The notes under the pieces: model-generated
The model's database searches: none
What the model was told of the DNA's origin: nothing
What the model saw: the letters and a program-made list of their open reading frames with translations, nothing else
In this document: one piece after another, positions 52,887-61,775 of the stretch
How the letters are laid out: each line of letters opens with the position of its first letter
Position numbering within the stretch: the first letter of the stretch is position 1
Made by a program: the position numbers and the translations under genes
NCBI RefSeq assembly: GCF_028583545.1
Contig: NZ_CP087106.1
Location: 3,766,501-3,830,500 of the forward strand
DNA length: 64,000 nucleotides
Source of the DNA: Methylobacterium sp. NMS14P
GTDB taxonomy: Bacteria > Pseudomonadota > Alphaproteobacteria > Rhizobiales > Beijerinckiaceae
Reading direction: 5' to 3'

Positions 52887-53933
52887 TCACGCGGGATTTC
52901 TGGGGGGAGCCGTGCTGGCGCGCAGGATCAGCTCGGCGTCGATCTCGGTGAGGCGGACCATCGGCCGGCCCTGGATCCGGGCGATGAGGTGGTCGCCGGC
53001 GGCGTGGCCGATCTCGACGGAGTGAATGCGGATCGTCGTCAGCGGCGGCTCCAGGAAGGGTGCGAAGTCGGAATCGTTGTGGCCGATGACCGAGAGGTCT
53101 CCGGGGATGGACAGTCCCCGGGCCCGGGCCTCGATCATCGCCCCGAAGGCGATCTGGTCGGTGCCGCAGATGATCGCGGTCGGCGGCGGCCCGCCGGCCA
53201 GCATCTGGCGGAACCCGTCGCGGCCGCCGCCGATCCCGTAGGAGATCTCGATGTCGTGTTCCGGGGCGAGCCGGAGGCCGCGGGCCGCGAGGGCCGCCGC
53301 GATGCCCGTCACCCGGGCGCCGCCGCGGTCGTTGTCCTTGCGCAGGCCCGAGATCACCCCGATCCGGCGATGGGCGAGATCCATCAGGTAATTGGCCGCC
53401 CGGGCCGCCGAGGCGGCGTTGTCGAAGCCCACGCACGGGCGCTCGCGGGACAGGCTGAAGGTCTGGACCATCGGGATGCCGGCGCGGGCGATCCGGGCGT
53501 GGAGGTCCGGGTGGTGGATGTCGCCGACGAGCATCAGCCCGTCGACGCCGCGCTCCAGCAGGAACGTCGCCTCGCGGAGCTCGTCCTCCAAGTCGTAGCC
53601 GGCATTGGCCGCGACCAGGGTGTAGCCCGCCTGCCGCAGCCGGTCCTGGAAGCTCGACAGGACGCGCACGAAGGCCTCGTTCTCGATGTTGGGCACGACC
53701 GCGCCGACCGCCATGAACCGGCGCGTCGAGAGCGCCCGGGCCGCTCCGTTGGCGACGAAGCCGAGATCCTGCGCGGCCCGCATCACCGCCTCGCGCTTGT
53801 CGGCCCGGACCCCGGCAGAGCCGTTGAGGACCCGGGAAACCGTCGCGGTCGAGACGCCGGCGCGGTGGGCAACGTCCCGGGCAACCGGGCTGCGCGTCGA
53901 CGGCTCGAGGATCTCCTCCGGCAGGTCCAGCAC
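52887..53933 (-). CDS. LacI-family transcriptional regulator
   Basis: 348 aa from a GTG at 53933 chosen by the strong GGGAGGGG site upstream. HTH: VARDVAHRAGVSTATVSRVLNG with hinge GARALSTRRFMAVGAVVPN. The effector domain is a periplasmic-binding-protein fold (GVDGLMLVGDIHH, ICGTDQIAFGAMIEAR). It is divergent from the FMN dehydrogenase and convergent with nothing; matching operators at 52851 and 54066 suggest it controls both sides. Effector likely a sugar acid or its catabolite. Confidence 0.93.
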   Translation of the reverse strand: MLDLPEEILEPSTRSPVARDVAHRAGVSTATVSRVLNGSAGVRADKREAVMRAAQDLGFVANGAARALSTRRFMAVGAVVPNIENEAFVRVLSSFQDRLRQAGYTLVAANAGYDLEDELREATFLLERGVDGLMLVGDIHHPDLHARIARAGIPMVQTFSLSRERPCVGFDNAASAARAANYLMDLAHRRIGVISGLRKDNDRGGARVTGIAAALAARGLRLAPEHDIEISYGIGGGRDGFRQMLAGGPPPTAIICGTDQIAFGAMIEARARGLSIPGDLSVIGHNDSDFAPFLEPPLTTIRIHSVEIGHAAGDHLIARIQGRPMVRLTEIDAELILRASTAPPRNPA

Positions 53934-54037
53934 TGAAATCGATCCCCTCCCGCGCGGCGACGACCAGCATCGCGCCGGTACCAGATACGCGACGCGGCGA
54001 GGCCCGGCCACCAGCACCGGGCCGAACCGGCAGTATA

Positions 54038-54066
54038 TTGACACCCCGCCCGACCGCTGGCTATCT
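54038..54066 (+). promoter_or_regulatory. Sigma70-type promoter of the FMN dehydrogenase gene
   Basis: TTGACA (54038-54043), 17-base spacer, CTATCT (54061-54066). The -35 is a perfect consensus hexamer and the -10 is 3-4 of 6. The operator at 54066-54079 overlaps the -10/start region, an arrangement expected for repression. Confidence 0.65.
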
Positions 54067-54079
54067 GAAAGCGCTTTCA
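54066..54079. promoter_or_regulatory. Perfect LacI-family operator
   Basis: TGAAAGCGCTTTCA is a perfect 14-base palindrome with the central CG typical of LacI/GalR family sites. It overlaps the -10 of the promoter driving the alpha-hydroxyacid dehydrogenase and lies 133 bases from the LacI start. Confidence 0.85.
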
Positions 54080-54115
54080 AAAGGCCGCCGATCCGGGGGG
54101 CCACAGGAGGACCCG

Positions 54116-55423
54116 ATGGCGACGCTCGACCGGCCGGCCTCCGGACTGGGAGCACCCGAGCGCGCGGCGCCGACGGTCGGAGGGGCCGACGCCGGGGCGC
54201 CCGGCATCGCGGCTCCGCAGGCCATCGTCACCAGCCTCAAGCGCAGCGACGCGGTCACGCCGTACCGGTTCCGCGACCTGCTGGCGCTCGACGATTTCGA
54301 GCGGCACGCGCGCAAGCTCCTGCCGCCGATGATCTTCCAGTACGTCTCCGGCGGGGTCGAGACGGGCTCGGCCCTGGCGCAGAGCCGCGGCGCCTACGCC
54401 GACTACGCCCTCGTGCCCCGCCTGATGCGGGACACCTCGGCGCGGGACACCGCCACAACCCTGTTCGGCCAGACATACGCGGCGCCGTTCGGCATCGGGC
54501 CGCTGGGCGGGGCCGCCTTCATCGCCTACCGGGGCGACCTCGTGCTCGCCGAGGCGGCCCGGCGGATGAACCTGCCGATGTGCCTGAGCGCCTCCTCGCT
54601 GATCAGGCTGGAGGACGTCCACGCCCAGAACCCGCAGGCCTGGTTCCAGGGCTACCTGCCGGGCGACCAGAACCGGATCGACCGCCTCTTGGACCGGGTC
54701 GAGGCCACCGGCTACCGGACCTTCGTGGTCACGGCCGACACGCCGACCCTCGGCAACCGCGAGCACAACATCCGCAGCGGCTTCTCCATGCCGATCAAGG
54801 TCACGCCGAAGGTGGCGTGGCAGAGCGCCACCCACCCGCGCTGGCTCCTCGGGACCGTCGCCCGGACCTTCCTCAAGCACGGGGCCCCGCATTTCGAGAA
54901 CACCGAGGCCGAGCGCGGGCCGCCGATGATGTCCCAGGGCGCGGTGCGCAACACCATCGCCCGCGACCAGCTCTCGTGGAAGAACCTGGAGGCAATCCGC
55001 AAGCGCTGGTCCGGCAACCTGCTGGTGAAAGGCCTGCTGGCGCCGGAGGATGTCGACATCGCGCGGGAGTGCGGCGCCGACGGCGTGATCCTGTCGACCC
55101 ACGGCGGCCGCCAGCTCGACTACGCCGTCGCTCCCCTGGACGTGCTGCCGGAGATCGCCGCCCGGAAGGGCGGGCTGAAGATCATCGTCGACAGCGGCAT
55201 CCGCCGGGGCACCGACGTGATGAAGGCGCTGGCGCTGGGCGCCGACTTCGTCCTGCTCGGCCGGCCCTTCATGTTCGCCGCGGCGCTCGGCGGCGCCGCG
55301 GGGGTCGAGCACGCGATGCGGATCCTCAAGGAGGAGCTCAACCGCGACATGGCGCTGATCGGGGTGAACCGCCTGTCCGAACTCAATCCCGACTTCCTGC
55401 GCCGCGCGCCGCGGCGGGCCTGA
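54116..55423 (+). CDS. FMN-dependent alpha-hydroxyacid dehydrogenase
   Basis: 435 aa, with an extra 60-residue N-terminal lead. The lactate/glycolate oxidase fold is clear: PPMIFQYVSGGVETG, PFGIGPLGG, GYLPGDQNR, ADTPTLGNREHNIRSGF, VKGLLAPEDVDIA and the catalytic His/Arg in STHGGRQLDYA. FMN phosphate motifs VDSGIRRGTDVMKALALGAD and LLGRPFMFA complete it. ATG at 54116 after AGGAGG. Oxidises an L-2-hydroxyacid; substrate not evident. Confidence 0.92.
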   Translation: MATLDRPASGLGAPERAAPTVGGADAGAPGIAAPQAIVTSLKRSDAVTPYRFRDLLALDDFERHARKLLPPMIFQYVSGGVETGSALAQSRGAYADYALVPRLMRDTSARDTATTLFGQTYAAPFGIGPLGGAAFIAYRGDLVLAEAARRMNLPMCLSASSLIRLEDVHAQNPQAWFQGYLPGDQNRIDRLLDRVEATGYRTFVVTADTPTLGNREHNIRSGFSMPIKVTPKVAWQSATHPRWLLGTVARTFLKHGAPHFENTEAERGPPMMSQGAVRNTIARDQLSWKNLEAIRKRWSGNLLVKGLLAPEDVDIARECGADGVILSTHGGRQLDYAVAPLDVLPEIAARKGGLKIIVDSGIRRGTDVMKALALGADFVLLGRPFMFAAALGGAAGVEHAMRILKEELNRDMALIGVNRLSELNPDFLRRAPRRA

Positions 55424-55444
55424 GCCGATGGCGGGAGGATCGAC

Positions 55445-55603
55445 ATGATCGTCTTCCCGGACACGCGCACCGCGCAGAACCGCGAGGATCGGGCGCCCGC
55501 CCGGGGCGCCGGAATCGCCGCCCTCGGGCGGCCGGCATCCCCGCGCGGTCGATCCCTCGGGCGGCCACCGCAGCCCCGTCCCCGATCCGGATGCTCCGCA
55601 TGA
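55445..55603 (+). CDS. Candidate 52-aa sORF before the lactonase
   Basis: The ATG at 55445 follows a near-perfect GGGAGG six bases upstream. The frame ends in a TGA overlapping the lactonase ATG (ATGA, 55600-55603). The first dozen codons are strongly GC3-biased, but later codons (cga, gga, cca, gca) are less so, so it may be a remnant, a leader or chance. The product is Arg/Pro/Gly-rich; unknown. Confidence 0.35.
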   Translation: MIVFPDTRTAQNREDRAPARGAGIAALGRPASPRGRSLGRPPQPRPRSGCSA

Positions 55604-56655
55604 CCGACACCGCCTCTCGCGGCCTCGCCTTCGTGGGCTGCTTCACCACCGAGCGGCGCCGGGCGCGCGGCCGGGGCATCGACATCTACCGGACCGGCCG
55701 CGACCTCGGCGACTGGACGCATCTCGGCCGGGTCGAGAACCTGACGAACCCGTCCTTCCTGGTGACCGACCCGGCGCGCGCGATCCTCTACACGGTCCAG
55801 GGCGACGGCGAGGCGGCGAGCGCCTTCGCGCTCGAGCCCGACGGCACCCTGCGCGGCCTCGGCAGCGCCGCCACTGGCGGCACCAACAGCGTGCACCAGG
55901 CCCTCGACCCCGGCGGTCGGTTCCTGATCGTGGCCAACTACGCCAGCGGATCGGTCGCCCTCATGCCGGTGCGCGCCGATGGCGGCCTGGAGCCCGCGTG
56001 CCACGTCCTGCCGCTCCCGGGCGAGCCGGGCCCGCACCGGACCGAGCAGGCCTGCGCGCACCCGCACCACGTCGTCCTGTCGCCGGACGGTCGACACGTC
56101 ATCGTTCCCGACAAGGGCCTCGACCACGTCTTCGTCCTGAAGCTCGCGGGTGAGCGGCTCGCCATCGTCTCGCAGACCGCGATGCGCCCCGGCGCCGGCC
56201 CGCGCCACATCGCGTTCCACCCGCACCAGCCCCTCGCCTTCCTGGTCAACGAGCTCGACTCGAGCGTCGCCACCTGCCGGTGGGACGCGGCCGCCGGGAC
56301 GCTGACGCCCCTGCACCTCGCCTCGACCCTGCCGCCGGACTTCTTCGGCGCGAGCACCGCCGCGGCCATCGCGGTCACGCCCGACGGACGGTTCGTCTAC
56401 GCGTCGAACCGCGGGCAGGACGGGATCGCGCGGTTCCGGGCGGACGCGGCCGGGCGCCTCGAGCCGGCGGGCTGGACGCCCTCCGGCGGCCGCGACCCGC
56501 GCTTCATGGTCCTGGCACCGGACGGAGGCCACCTGCTCGTCGCCAACGAGCAGGGCGACTGCCTCGTCGCCTTCGCCGTCGATCCCGAGACCGGAGACCT
56601 GACCCGGACGGGTTCGCGTCCGAGCCTCAGCCCCTGCACGATCGCGTTCCTGTAG
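55600..56655 (+). CDS. Seven-bladed propeller lactonase
   Basis: 351 aa from the ATG at 55600, or 354 from 55591. Lactonase, 7-bladed beta-propeller (6-phosphogluconolactonase type). Typical blades: NLTNPSFLVTDPARAILYTVQ, FLIVANYASGSVALMPV, HPHHVVLSPDGRHVIVPD, GPRHIAFHPHQPLAFLVNE and PDGRFVYASNRGQDGIARF. Such enzymes open sugar-acid lactones. Cytosolic by lack of a signal. In context a likely partner of the uronate dehydrogenase. Confidence 0.9.
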   Translation: MTDTASRGLAFVGCFTTERRRARGRGIDIYRTGRDLGDWTHLGRVENLTNPSFLVTDPARAILYTVQGDGEAASAFALEPDGTLRGLGSAATGGTNSVHQALDPGGRFLIVANYASGSVALMPVRADGGLEPACHVLPLPGEPGPHRTEQACAHPHHVVLSPDGRHVIVPDKGLDHVFVLKLAGERLAIVSQTAMRPGAGPRHIAFHPHQPLAFLVNELDSSVATCRWDAAAGTLTPLHLASTLPPDFFGASTAAAIAVTPDGRFVYASNRGQDGIARFRADAAGRLEPAGWTPSGGRDPRFMVLAPDGGHLLVANEQGDCLVAFAVDPETGDLTRTGSRPSLSPCTIAFL

Positions 56656-56790
56656 GAGGCGCCGACACGCATCGCGGCCTGGGCGAAGAGCAAGATGCGG
56701 AACCGGCGGCGGTCGAACCGTGACCGCTCGCTGTCGGGCCACGACAACCAATCAAGAAAATAAAAACATGTATATCTCGGAGGAAACGCC

Positions 56791-58086
56791 ATGTTCGCCA
56801 AGCGTTACAGGTTTCTGATCGCGTTCCTGCTGTTCATAGCCGGCATCATCAACTACATGGACCGGGCGGCTCTCGGCGTCGCCGCGCCCTTCGTCAAGCA
56901 GGACCTGAACCTGTCGCCCTCGGAACTGGGGGTGATCTTCAGCACGTTCTTCTTCGGCTACGCGCTGTTCGCCTTCGTGGGCGGTCAGCTCGCCGACCGG
57001 TACGGGCCGCGCAGCGTCTACACCTGGGCGGCCGCCTCGTGGTCGGTCCTGTGCATGCTCACCGGAGCGGTGACCGGCTTCGCCCAGATGTTCGTGGTCC
57101 GCGCCCTGTTCGGCTTCGCCGAGGGGCCGATGAACTCGACCACGAACCGCACCATCACCACGTGGTTCCCCCGCGAGGAGACCGCCCGGACCATCGGCTT
57201 CACCTTCTCGGGCCAGACGGTCGGCAGCGCCATCGCGGCGCCGGTCGTCGGCCTGCTGGCGATCCAGTACGGCTGGCGGGTGGCGTTCGTGGCCATCGGC
57301 GCCGTCGGCCTGCTCTGGGTCGTGGCCTGGCGGATGCTCATGACCGACCGGCCGCAGGACAACCACCGGGTCGACCCGGAGGAGATCGCGCTCGTGGAGC
57401 GCAGCCGGGCGGTCACGCACCTCGCGCCGTCAGACCATGCCCGGTCGCTCAAGGAGTACCTGTTCCTGCCGAGCACCCTGTCGCTCGGGCTCGGCATGTT
57501 CGCGGTGAACTACACCCTCTACATCTTCCTCTCGTGGCTCCCGAGCTATCTCACCGACGCGCTGCACATGCCGGTGAAGGAGATGGCGCTGGTCGCCTCG
57601 ATCCCCTGGGCCTGCGGCTTCGTGGGCTATGTCGGCGGGGGCGTGGTGGCCGACTTCGTCTACACGCGCATGGGCGACAAGCTCGCCGCGCGGAAGATCA
57701 CCACGATCGTGCCGCTGGCCGTCGCGGGCGTCGCCCTGCTCGCCGTCAACGCCGCGACCAGCACCGCCATGGCGGTCTCGCTGATCGCGCTGGCCGTGCT
57801 GATGCTGACCAGCTCGGTGCAATCCTGCTGGGCGACGATCCACGAGCTGGTGCCCGAGGCGCGGGTCGGCGGCGTCAGCGGCTTCATCCACCTCCTGAGC
57901 AACATCTCGGGCATCATCGGACCGACCGCCACGGGGCTGGCCGTGCAGTATCTCGGAGGCTACGCCAGCGCCTTCGTGATCGCCGCCCTGATCGCGGCGG
58001 CCGGCGTCGTCGCGATGGCGATCTTCGTGCGGCGGCCGCGCAACCCGGCGGAAGCCGGCCCCCTCGCCGCGGCCAAGGCCGTCTGA
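56791..58086 (+). CDS. ACS-family MFS transporter
   Basis: 431 aa, twelve membrane helices. The N-terminal IINYMDRAALGVAAPFVKQDL is the anion:cation symporter (ExuT/GudP/phthalate-type) signature. RBS CGGAGG seven bases before the ATG. ACS members take up hexuronates, glucarate, tartrate or similar acids with protons. Located in the inner membrane, it lies between the lactonase and the uronate-dehydrogenase-like gene, 45 bases before the latter. Confidence 0.92.
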   Translation: MFAKRYRFLIAFLLFIAGIINYMDRAALGVAAPFVKQDLNLSPSELGVIFSTFFFGYALFAFVGGQLADRYGPRSVYTWAAASWSVLCMLTGAVTGFAQMFVVRALFGFAEGPMNSTTNRTITTWFPREETARTIGFTFSGQTVGSAIAAPVVGLLAIQYGWRVAFVAIGAVGLLWVVAWRMLMTDRPQDNHRVDPEEIALVERSRAVTHLAPSDHARSLKEYLFLPSTLSLGLGMFAVNYTLYIFLSWLPSYLTDALHMPVKEMALVASIPWACGFVGYVGGGVVADFVYTRMGDKLAARKITTIVPLAVAGVALLAVNAATSTAMAVSLIALAVLMLTSSVQSCWATIHELVPEARVGGVSGFIHLLSNISGIIGPTATGLAVQYLGGYASAFVIAALIAAAGVVAMAIFVRRPRNPAEAGPLAAAKAV

Positions 58087-58131
58087 CCGAGGCCGTCCGA
58101 TCAAGTCCGCCGGAATCTGGAGCAGCGTCCC

Positions 58132-58962
58132 ATGAGCGCCGAGACCGTCCCGCCCAAACCCGTCCTCCTGACCGGAGCCTCCGGCGCCCTCGGGCGCGTC
58201 CTGACCCGCGCGCTCGGCGCGCAGGGCTGGACGCTCCGGCTCACGGACCGCGTCCCCTTCCCCGACCCGCTGCCCGAGGGGGCGCGCTTCCAGGTCGCCG
58301 ACCTGGAGGACGGGCCGGCGATCCTGCGGCTGGCGGAGGGCTGCGGCACGATCCTCCATTTCGGGGGGATCTCGGTGGAGCACCCGTTCGAGACGGTGAT
58401 CGGCCCGAACATCCGCGGCCTCTACCACGCCTACGAGGCGGCCCGGCGCGAGGGCGCCCGGATGATCTTCGCCTCGTCGAACCACGCGATCGGCTTCCAC
58501 GCGCGCTCGGAGGTGCTGGACGACGATTGCGGCCTCGCACCCGACGGCTATTACGGCCTGTCCAAGGCTTACGGCGAGTTGATGGGCGGCCTCTACCGCG
58601 ACAAGCACGGGGTCGAGAGCGTCTTCCTGCGGATCGGCTCGTGCTTCCCGGAGCCGACCGACGCGCGGATGCTGGCCACGTGGCTGTCCTACGCCGACCT
58701 GACTCGGCTGATCACCCGCGCCACCCTGGCCCCGGACCTCGGTCCGACGGGCTCCGTGGTCATCTGGGGCGCGTCGAACAACAGCCGCATGACCTGGTGG
58801 CGGAAGGACGGGCGCGCCGCCATCGGCTGGGCGCCGCAGGACAGCGCCGATTCCCACGCGGCGGCGCTGGAGGGGAAGACCAGCGGCAACCCGGTGGTGG
58901 AGCGCTACCAGGGCGGCGGCTTCACGGCGATCGACTATTCCCGCGCCGCGCCGCCGCGGTGA
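58132..58962 (+). CDS. Uronate-dehydrogenase-like NAD-dependent oxidoreductase
   Basis: 276 aa extended SDR. NAD loop TGASGALGRVL (14-24), active-site Tyr141-x3-Lys145 in GYYGLSKAYGEL, and FASSNHAIGFH. The region VFLRIGSCFPEPTDARMLATWLSYAD is strikingly like uronate dehydrogenase (Udh) of Agrobacterium/Pseudomonas, which oxidises glucuronate/galacturonate to the aldarolactone. Placed between an ACS transporter and a binding protein. Confidence 0.85.
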   Translation: MSAETVPPKPVLLTGASGALGRVLTRALGAQGWTLRLTDRVPFPDPLPEGARFQVADLEDGPAILRLAEGCGTILHFGGISVEHPFETVIGPNIRGLYHAYEAARREGARMIFASSNHAIGFHARSEVLDDDCGLAPDGYYGLSKAYGELMGGLYRDKHGVESVFLRIGSCFPEPTDARMLATWLSYADLTRLITRATLAPDLGPTGSVVIWGASNNSRMTWWRKDGRAAIGWAPQDSADSHAAALEGKTSGNPVVERYQGGGFTAIDYSRAAPPR

Positions 58963-59026
58963 CGGACCGCTTCTTCGGCGCGCGGCCACCCGACCGCTCC
59001 TCCTGAGACGACAGACTGGACACACC

Positions 59027-59728
59027 ATGCCGAACGAGAGACCCGAGACACGCCTCAAATGCGCCCTGGTGGTGCGCGGCGCCTTCGACGCCCACGTCGT
59101 CCCGGCCTTCGAGGCGGCGGGTGGCCGGACGGCGATCCACTGGGCGCCGACCACCGTCATCGTGAAGTCGCTCACCGAGGGCGAGACCGCCGACGCGGTG
59201 CTCGTCCTGTCGGACGCCATGGACCGGCTCGTCGCCGAGGGAAGGGTCGAGCCCGAGAGCCGGATCGACGTCGTGCGGTCGCGCTACGGCATCGCCGTGA
59301 AGGCCGGGGCTCCGCATCCGGACATCGCGACCGTCGAGGCGCTGAAGCGCACCCTCGTGGCGGCGCGATCGGTGGCCTACTCGCGGACCGGCGCCAGCGG
59401 GATCTACTTCGCCGGGCTGCTGCCGCGGCTCGGCCTCGCCGAGGCGGTGAACGCCCGGGCGACGATCATCCCGCAGGGCTTCACGGCCGAGAAGCTCGTC
59501 TCCGGAGAGGCCGACATCGCCGTCCAGCAGATCAGCGAACTGATGGTCGTGCCCGGCATCGAGGTGGTCGGCCCCCTCCCCGACCCGGTTCAGGAGATGA
59601 CGACCTTCGCGGCGGCGATCCTGCGCGGCGCGACGGATCGGGACGGCGCGGCCCGGTTCCTCGCCGGTCTGACGACGCCGCAGGCGGCCGAGGCCTACCG
59701 CACCAGCGGCCTGGAGCCGGCCTTCTGA
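59027..59728 (+). CDS. Extracytoplasmic-type binding protein without signal peptide
   Basis: 233 aa. PBP type 2 fold of the ModA-like class (LVVRGAFDAHVVPAFEAAGG, YGIAVKAGAPHPDIATVEALKR, YSRTGASGIYFAGLL, VSGEADIAVQQISELM). Unusually, it starts directly in the fold with no signal sequence, so it would be cytosolic. Such proteins occur near catabolic genes; a ligand-sensing or enzymatic role is possible. Last gene of the sugar-acid region. Confidence 0.8.
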   Translation: MPNERPETRLKCALVVRGAFDAHVVPAFEAAGGRTAIHWAPTTVIVKSLTEGETADAVLVLSDAMDRLVAEGRVEPESRIDVVRSRYGIAVKAGAPHPDIATVEALKRTLVAARSVAYSRTGASGIYFAGLLPRLGLAEAVNARATIIPQGFTAEKLVSGEADIAVQQISELMVVPGIEVVGPLPDPVQEMTTFAAAILRGATDRDGAARFLAGLTTPQAAEAYRTSGLEPAF

Positions 59729-59831
59729 CGGGCCGCCGGCGCTCCTGATCGCGCCCGTTCCGGCCCCGCTCTGCGCCGCTTAAGTTGAGGCGCCAGGGCC
59801 GGACGGGGTTCGCGACCGCAAAAAAGTCCTT

Positions 59832-61514
59832 ATGCTCGTGCTGTCCGGACGCCCAATCCCGTCCGACCGGATCGCTCCTTTCATGCTGAAGACAGCCTTC
59901 GTTGCCGCCCGCGACCGCCAGCGGCTGTCGGAGATCGCGACGATCCTCATCGGCTTCGGCGTCACCCGCGTCGTGGACCGGCTCGGCCTGCGCTACCTGC
60001 CGCTCCTGCCGCGGCGCCAGCCCCGGGTCGACGTCACGCGCCTGTCCGAGCCGGAGCGGCTGCGCCGGGCGATCGAGGCGCTCGGGCCGACCTTCATCAA
60101 GTTCGGGCAGGTGCTGGCGAGCCGGCCGGACCTCCTGTCGCCGGCCTGGACCGAGGAGCTGCAGAAGCTCCACAGCCAGGTCGTGCCGGTGACGTGGGAG
60201 CAGATCGGACCGCAGCTCGAGCTCGATCTCGGCGCCTCGCCCATGGAGGTGTTCGCCGAGTTCGACACCAACCCGATCGCCTCGGCGTCGATCGCCCAAG
60301 TCTACCGGGCGCGGCTGCACTCGGGCGAGGACGTCATCGTCAAGGTGCTGCGGCCGAACCTGCGCAAGATCATCGAGGCGGATCTGCGCCTGATGGCGCA
60401 CGGCGCCCGCATCGTCGAGAACGAGTGGCCCGACATGGCCCGCTACCAGCCGCGGGAGCAGATGCGCCACCTCGCGGAGGGCCTCAACGGCGAGCTCGAT
60501 CTGCTCAACGAGGCGCGCAACTGCGAGTTGCTGGCCCAGATCTTCGAGGACCGCGACGACATCGTCTTCCCGAAGATCCACTGGGAGTACTGCTCCGAGC
60601 GGGTACTGGTGCAGGACTTCATCCACGGCATCCCGCCCAACGACGAGGCGGCCCTGCGCGCGGCGGGCATTGACAAGAAGCTGCTCGCCCAGAAGGGCAC
60701 CGACGCGTTCCTGCAGATGGCCCTGATCGAGGGCGTGTTCCACGCCGACCCGCATCCCGGCAACATGCTGGCGCTGCCCGGCAACAAGATCGGCTTCATC
60801 GATTTCGGCATCATCGGCCGGCTGTCGCAGCGGCGGCGCTCGCAGCTGCTCGTGCTGATCGGCGCCATGCTCAAGCAGGATGCGGACGGCCTCATGGCCG
60901 TGCTCCTCGACTGGACCGGCACCAGTAACCCGGACCTCACCCGCCTCCAGGTCTCGGCCCAGTCCTTCGTGGAGAGCCACTCCTCGATCCCGCTGAACCT
61001 CGGGCTGGTGCTGACCGACTTCATGAACATGGCCCGCGAGAACGACCTCGCGATGCCGACCGACCTCGCCATCCTGTTCAAGGGGCTTGTCACCGCCGAC
61101 GGCGTGATGCGCTACCTCGACCCGAATTTCGACCTGTTCGCCGCCGCCGGCCCGACCGTCCGGGCGAGCATGCAGACGCAGTTCTCGCTCTCCGCCCTCA
61201 AGCAGAAGGCCGAGGCTCTGGGCGTGGGCCTCTACGGCGCCGCCTCGGAGCTGCCGACCCTGATCCACCTGATGCTGGTGCGGCTGAAGCAGGGCCGCGT
61301 CACCGTCGAGATCGAGGTGAAGGGCCTCGACAAGGTCACCCGCGGCATCGAGCGCGCGGCCGCGCGGGTCGCCGTGGCCCTGGTGGTGGCGGCCTTCGCC
61401 ACCCAGCTCGCGCCCCGCCTCATCGATCTCGGCACGCCGGTCTTCGTCTCGATCGGATTGATAATTTTCATCCTCGGGATCGGCTGGCTCGTGCTGCTGA
61501 TGCGAAATAAGTAA
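59832..61514 (+). CDS. ubiB: UbiB/ABC1-family protein kinase-like ATPase
   Basis: 560 aa. ABC1 fold: KFGQVLASRPDLL, SASIAQVYRA, catalytic Asp in FHADPHPGNML and metal Asp in FIDFGIIGRLSQ. C-terminal two membrane helices (about 503-525 and 532-555) anchor it. Required for ubiquinone synthesis in many proteobacteria through an ATPase/kinase-like role, and possibly lipid-related. The start could also be the ATG at 59883. Confidence 0.92.
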   Translation: MLVLSGRPIPSDRIAPFMLKTAFVAARDRQRLSEIATILIGFGVTRVVDRLGLRYLPLLPRRQPRVDVTRLSEPERLRRAIEALGPTFIKFGQVLASRPDLLSPAWTEELQKLHSQVVPVTWEQIGPQLELDLGASPMEVFAEFDTNPIASASIAQVYRARLHSGEDVIVKVLRPNLRKIIEADLRLMAHGARIVENEWPDMARYQPREQMRHLAEGLNGELDLLNEARNCELLAQIFEDRDDIVFPKIHWEYCSERVLVQDFIHGIPPNDEAALRAAGIDKKLLAQKGTDAFLQMALIEGVFHADPHPGNMLALPGNKIGFIDFGIIGRLSQRRRSQLLVLIGAMLKQDADGLMAVLLDWTGTSNPDLTRLQVSAQSFVESHSSIPLNLGLVLTDFMNMARENDLAMPTDLAILFKGLVTADGVMRYLDPNFDLFAAAGPTVRASMQTQFSLSALKQKAEALGVGLYGAASELPTLIHLMLVRLKQGRVTVEIEVKGLDKVTRGIERAAARVAVALVVAAFATQLAPRLIDLGTPVFVSIGLIIFILGIGWLVLLMRNK

Positions 61515-61775
61515 CCGTCTTCGCACCTGCCCTGGACACCAACATAAGTTTTCACCCGCAACCGAATACGGGACTGAGTTGATAATCCCGCGGGTCATGC
61601 TAGCGTGAGACATCCAACGATTCGCTCGGCTGCGGGCGGGGAACCGGCACCAGAAGCGGTCTGAACCGCCGGTGCGGCCCTGCCTTCGACAACCGTCGCC
61701 GCACCGCGCGGTCGGGGACCTCCGACGGCGCGCCGCGCACGGGCGCCCCGTCGCGATGACGAGGGGGGGCGGGCG

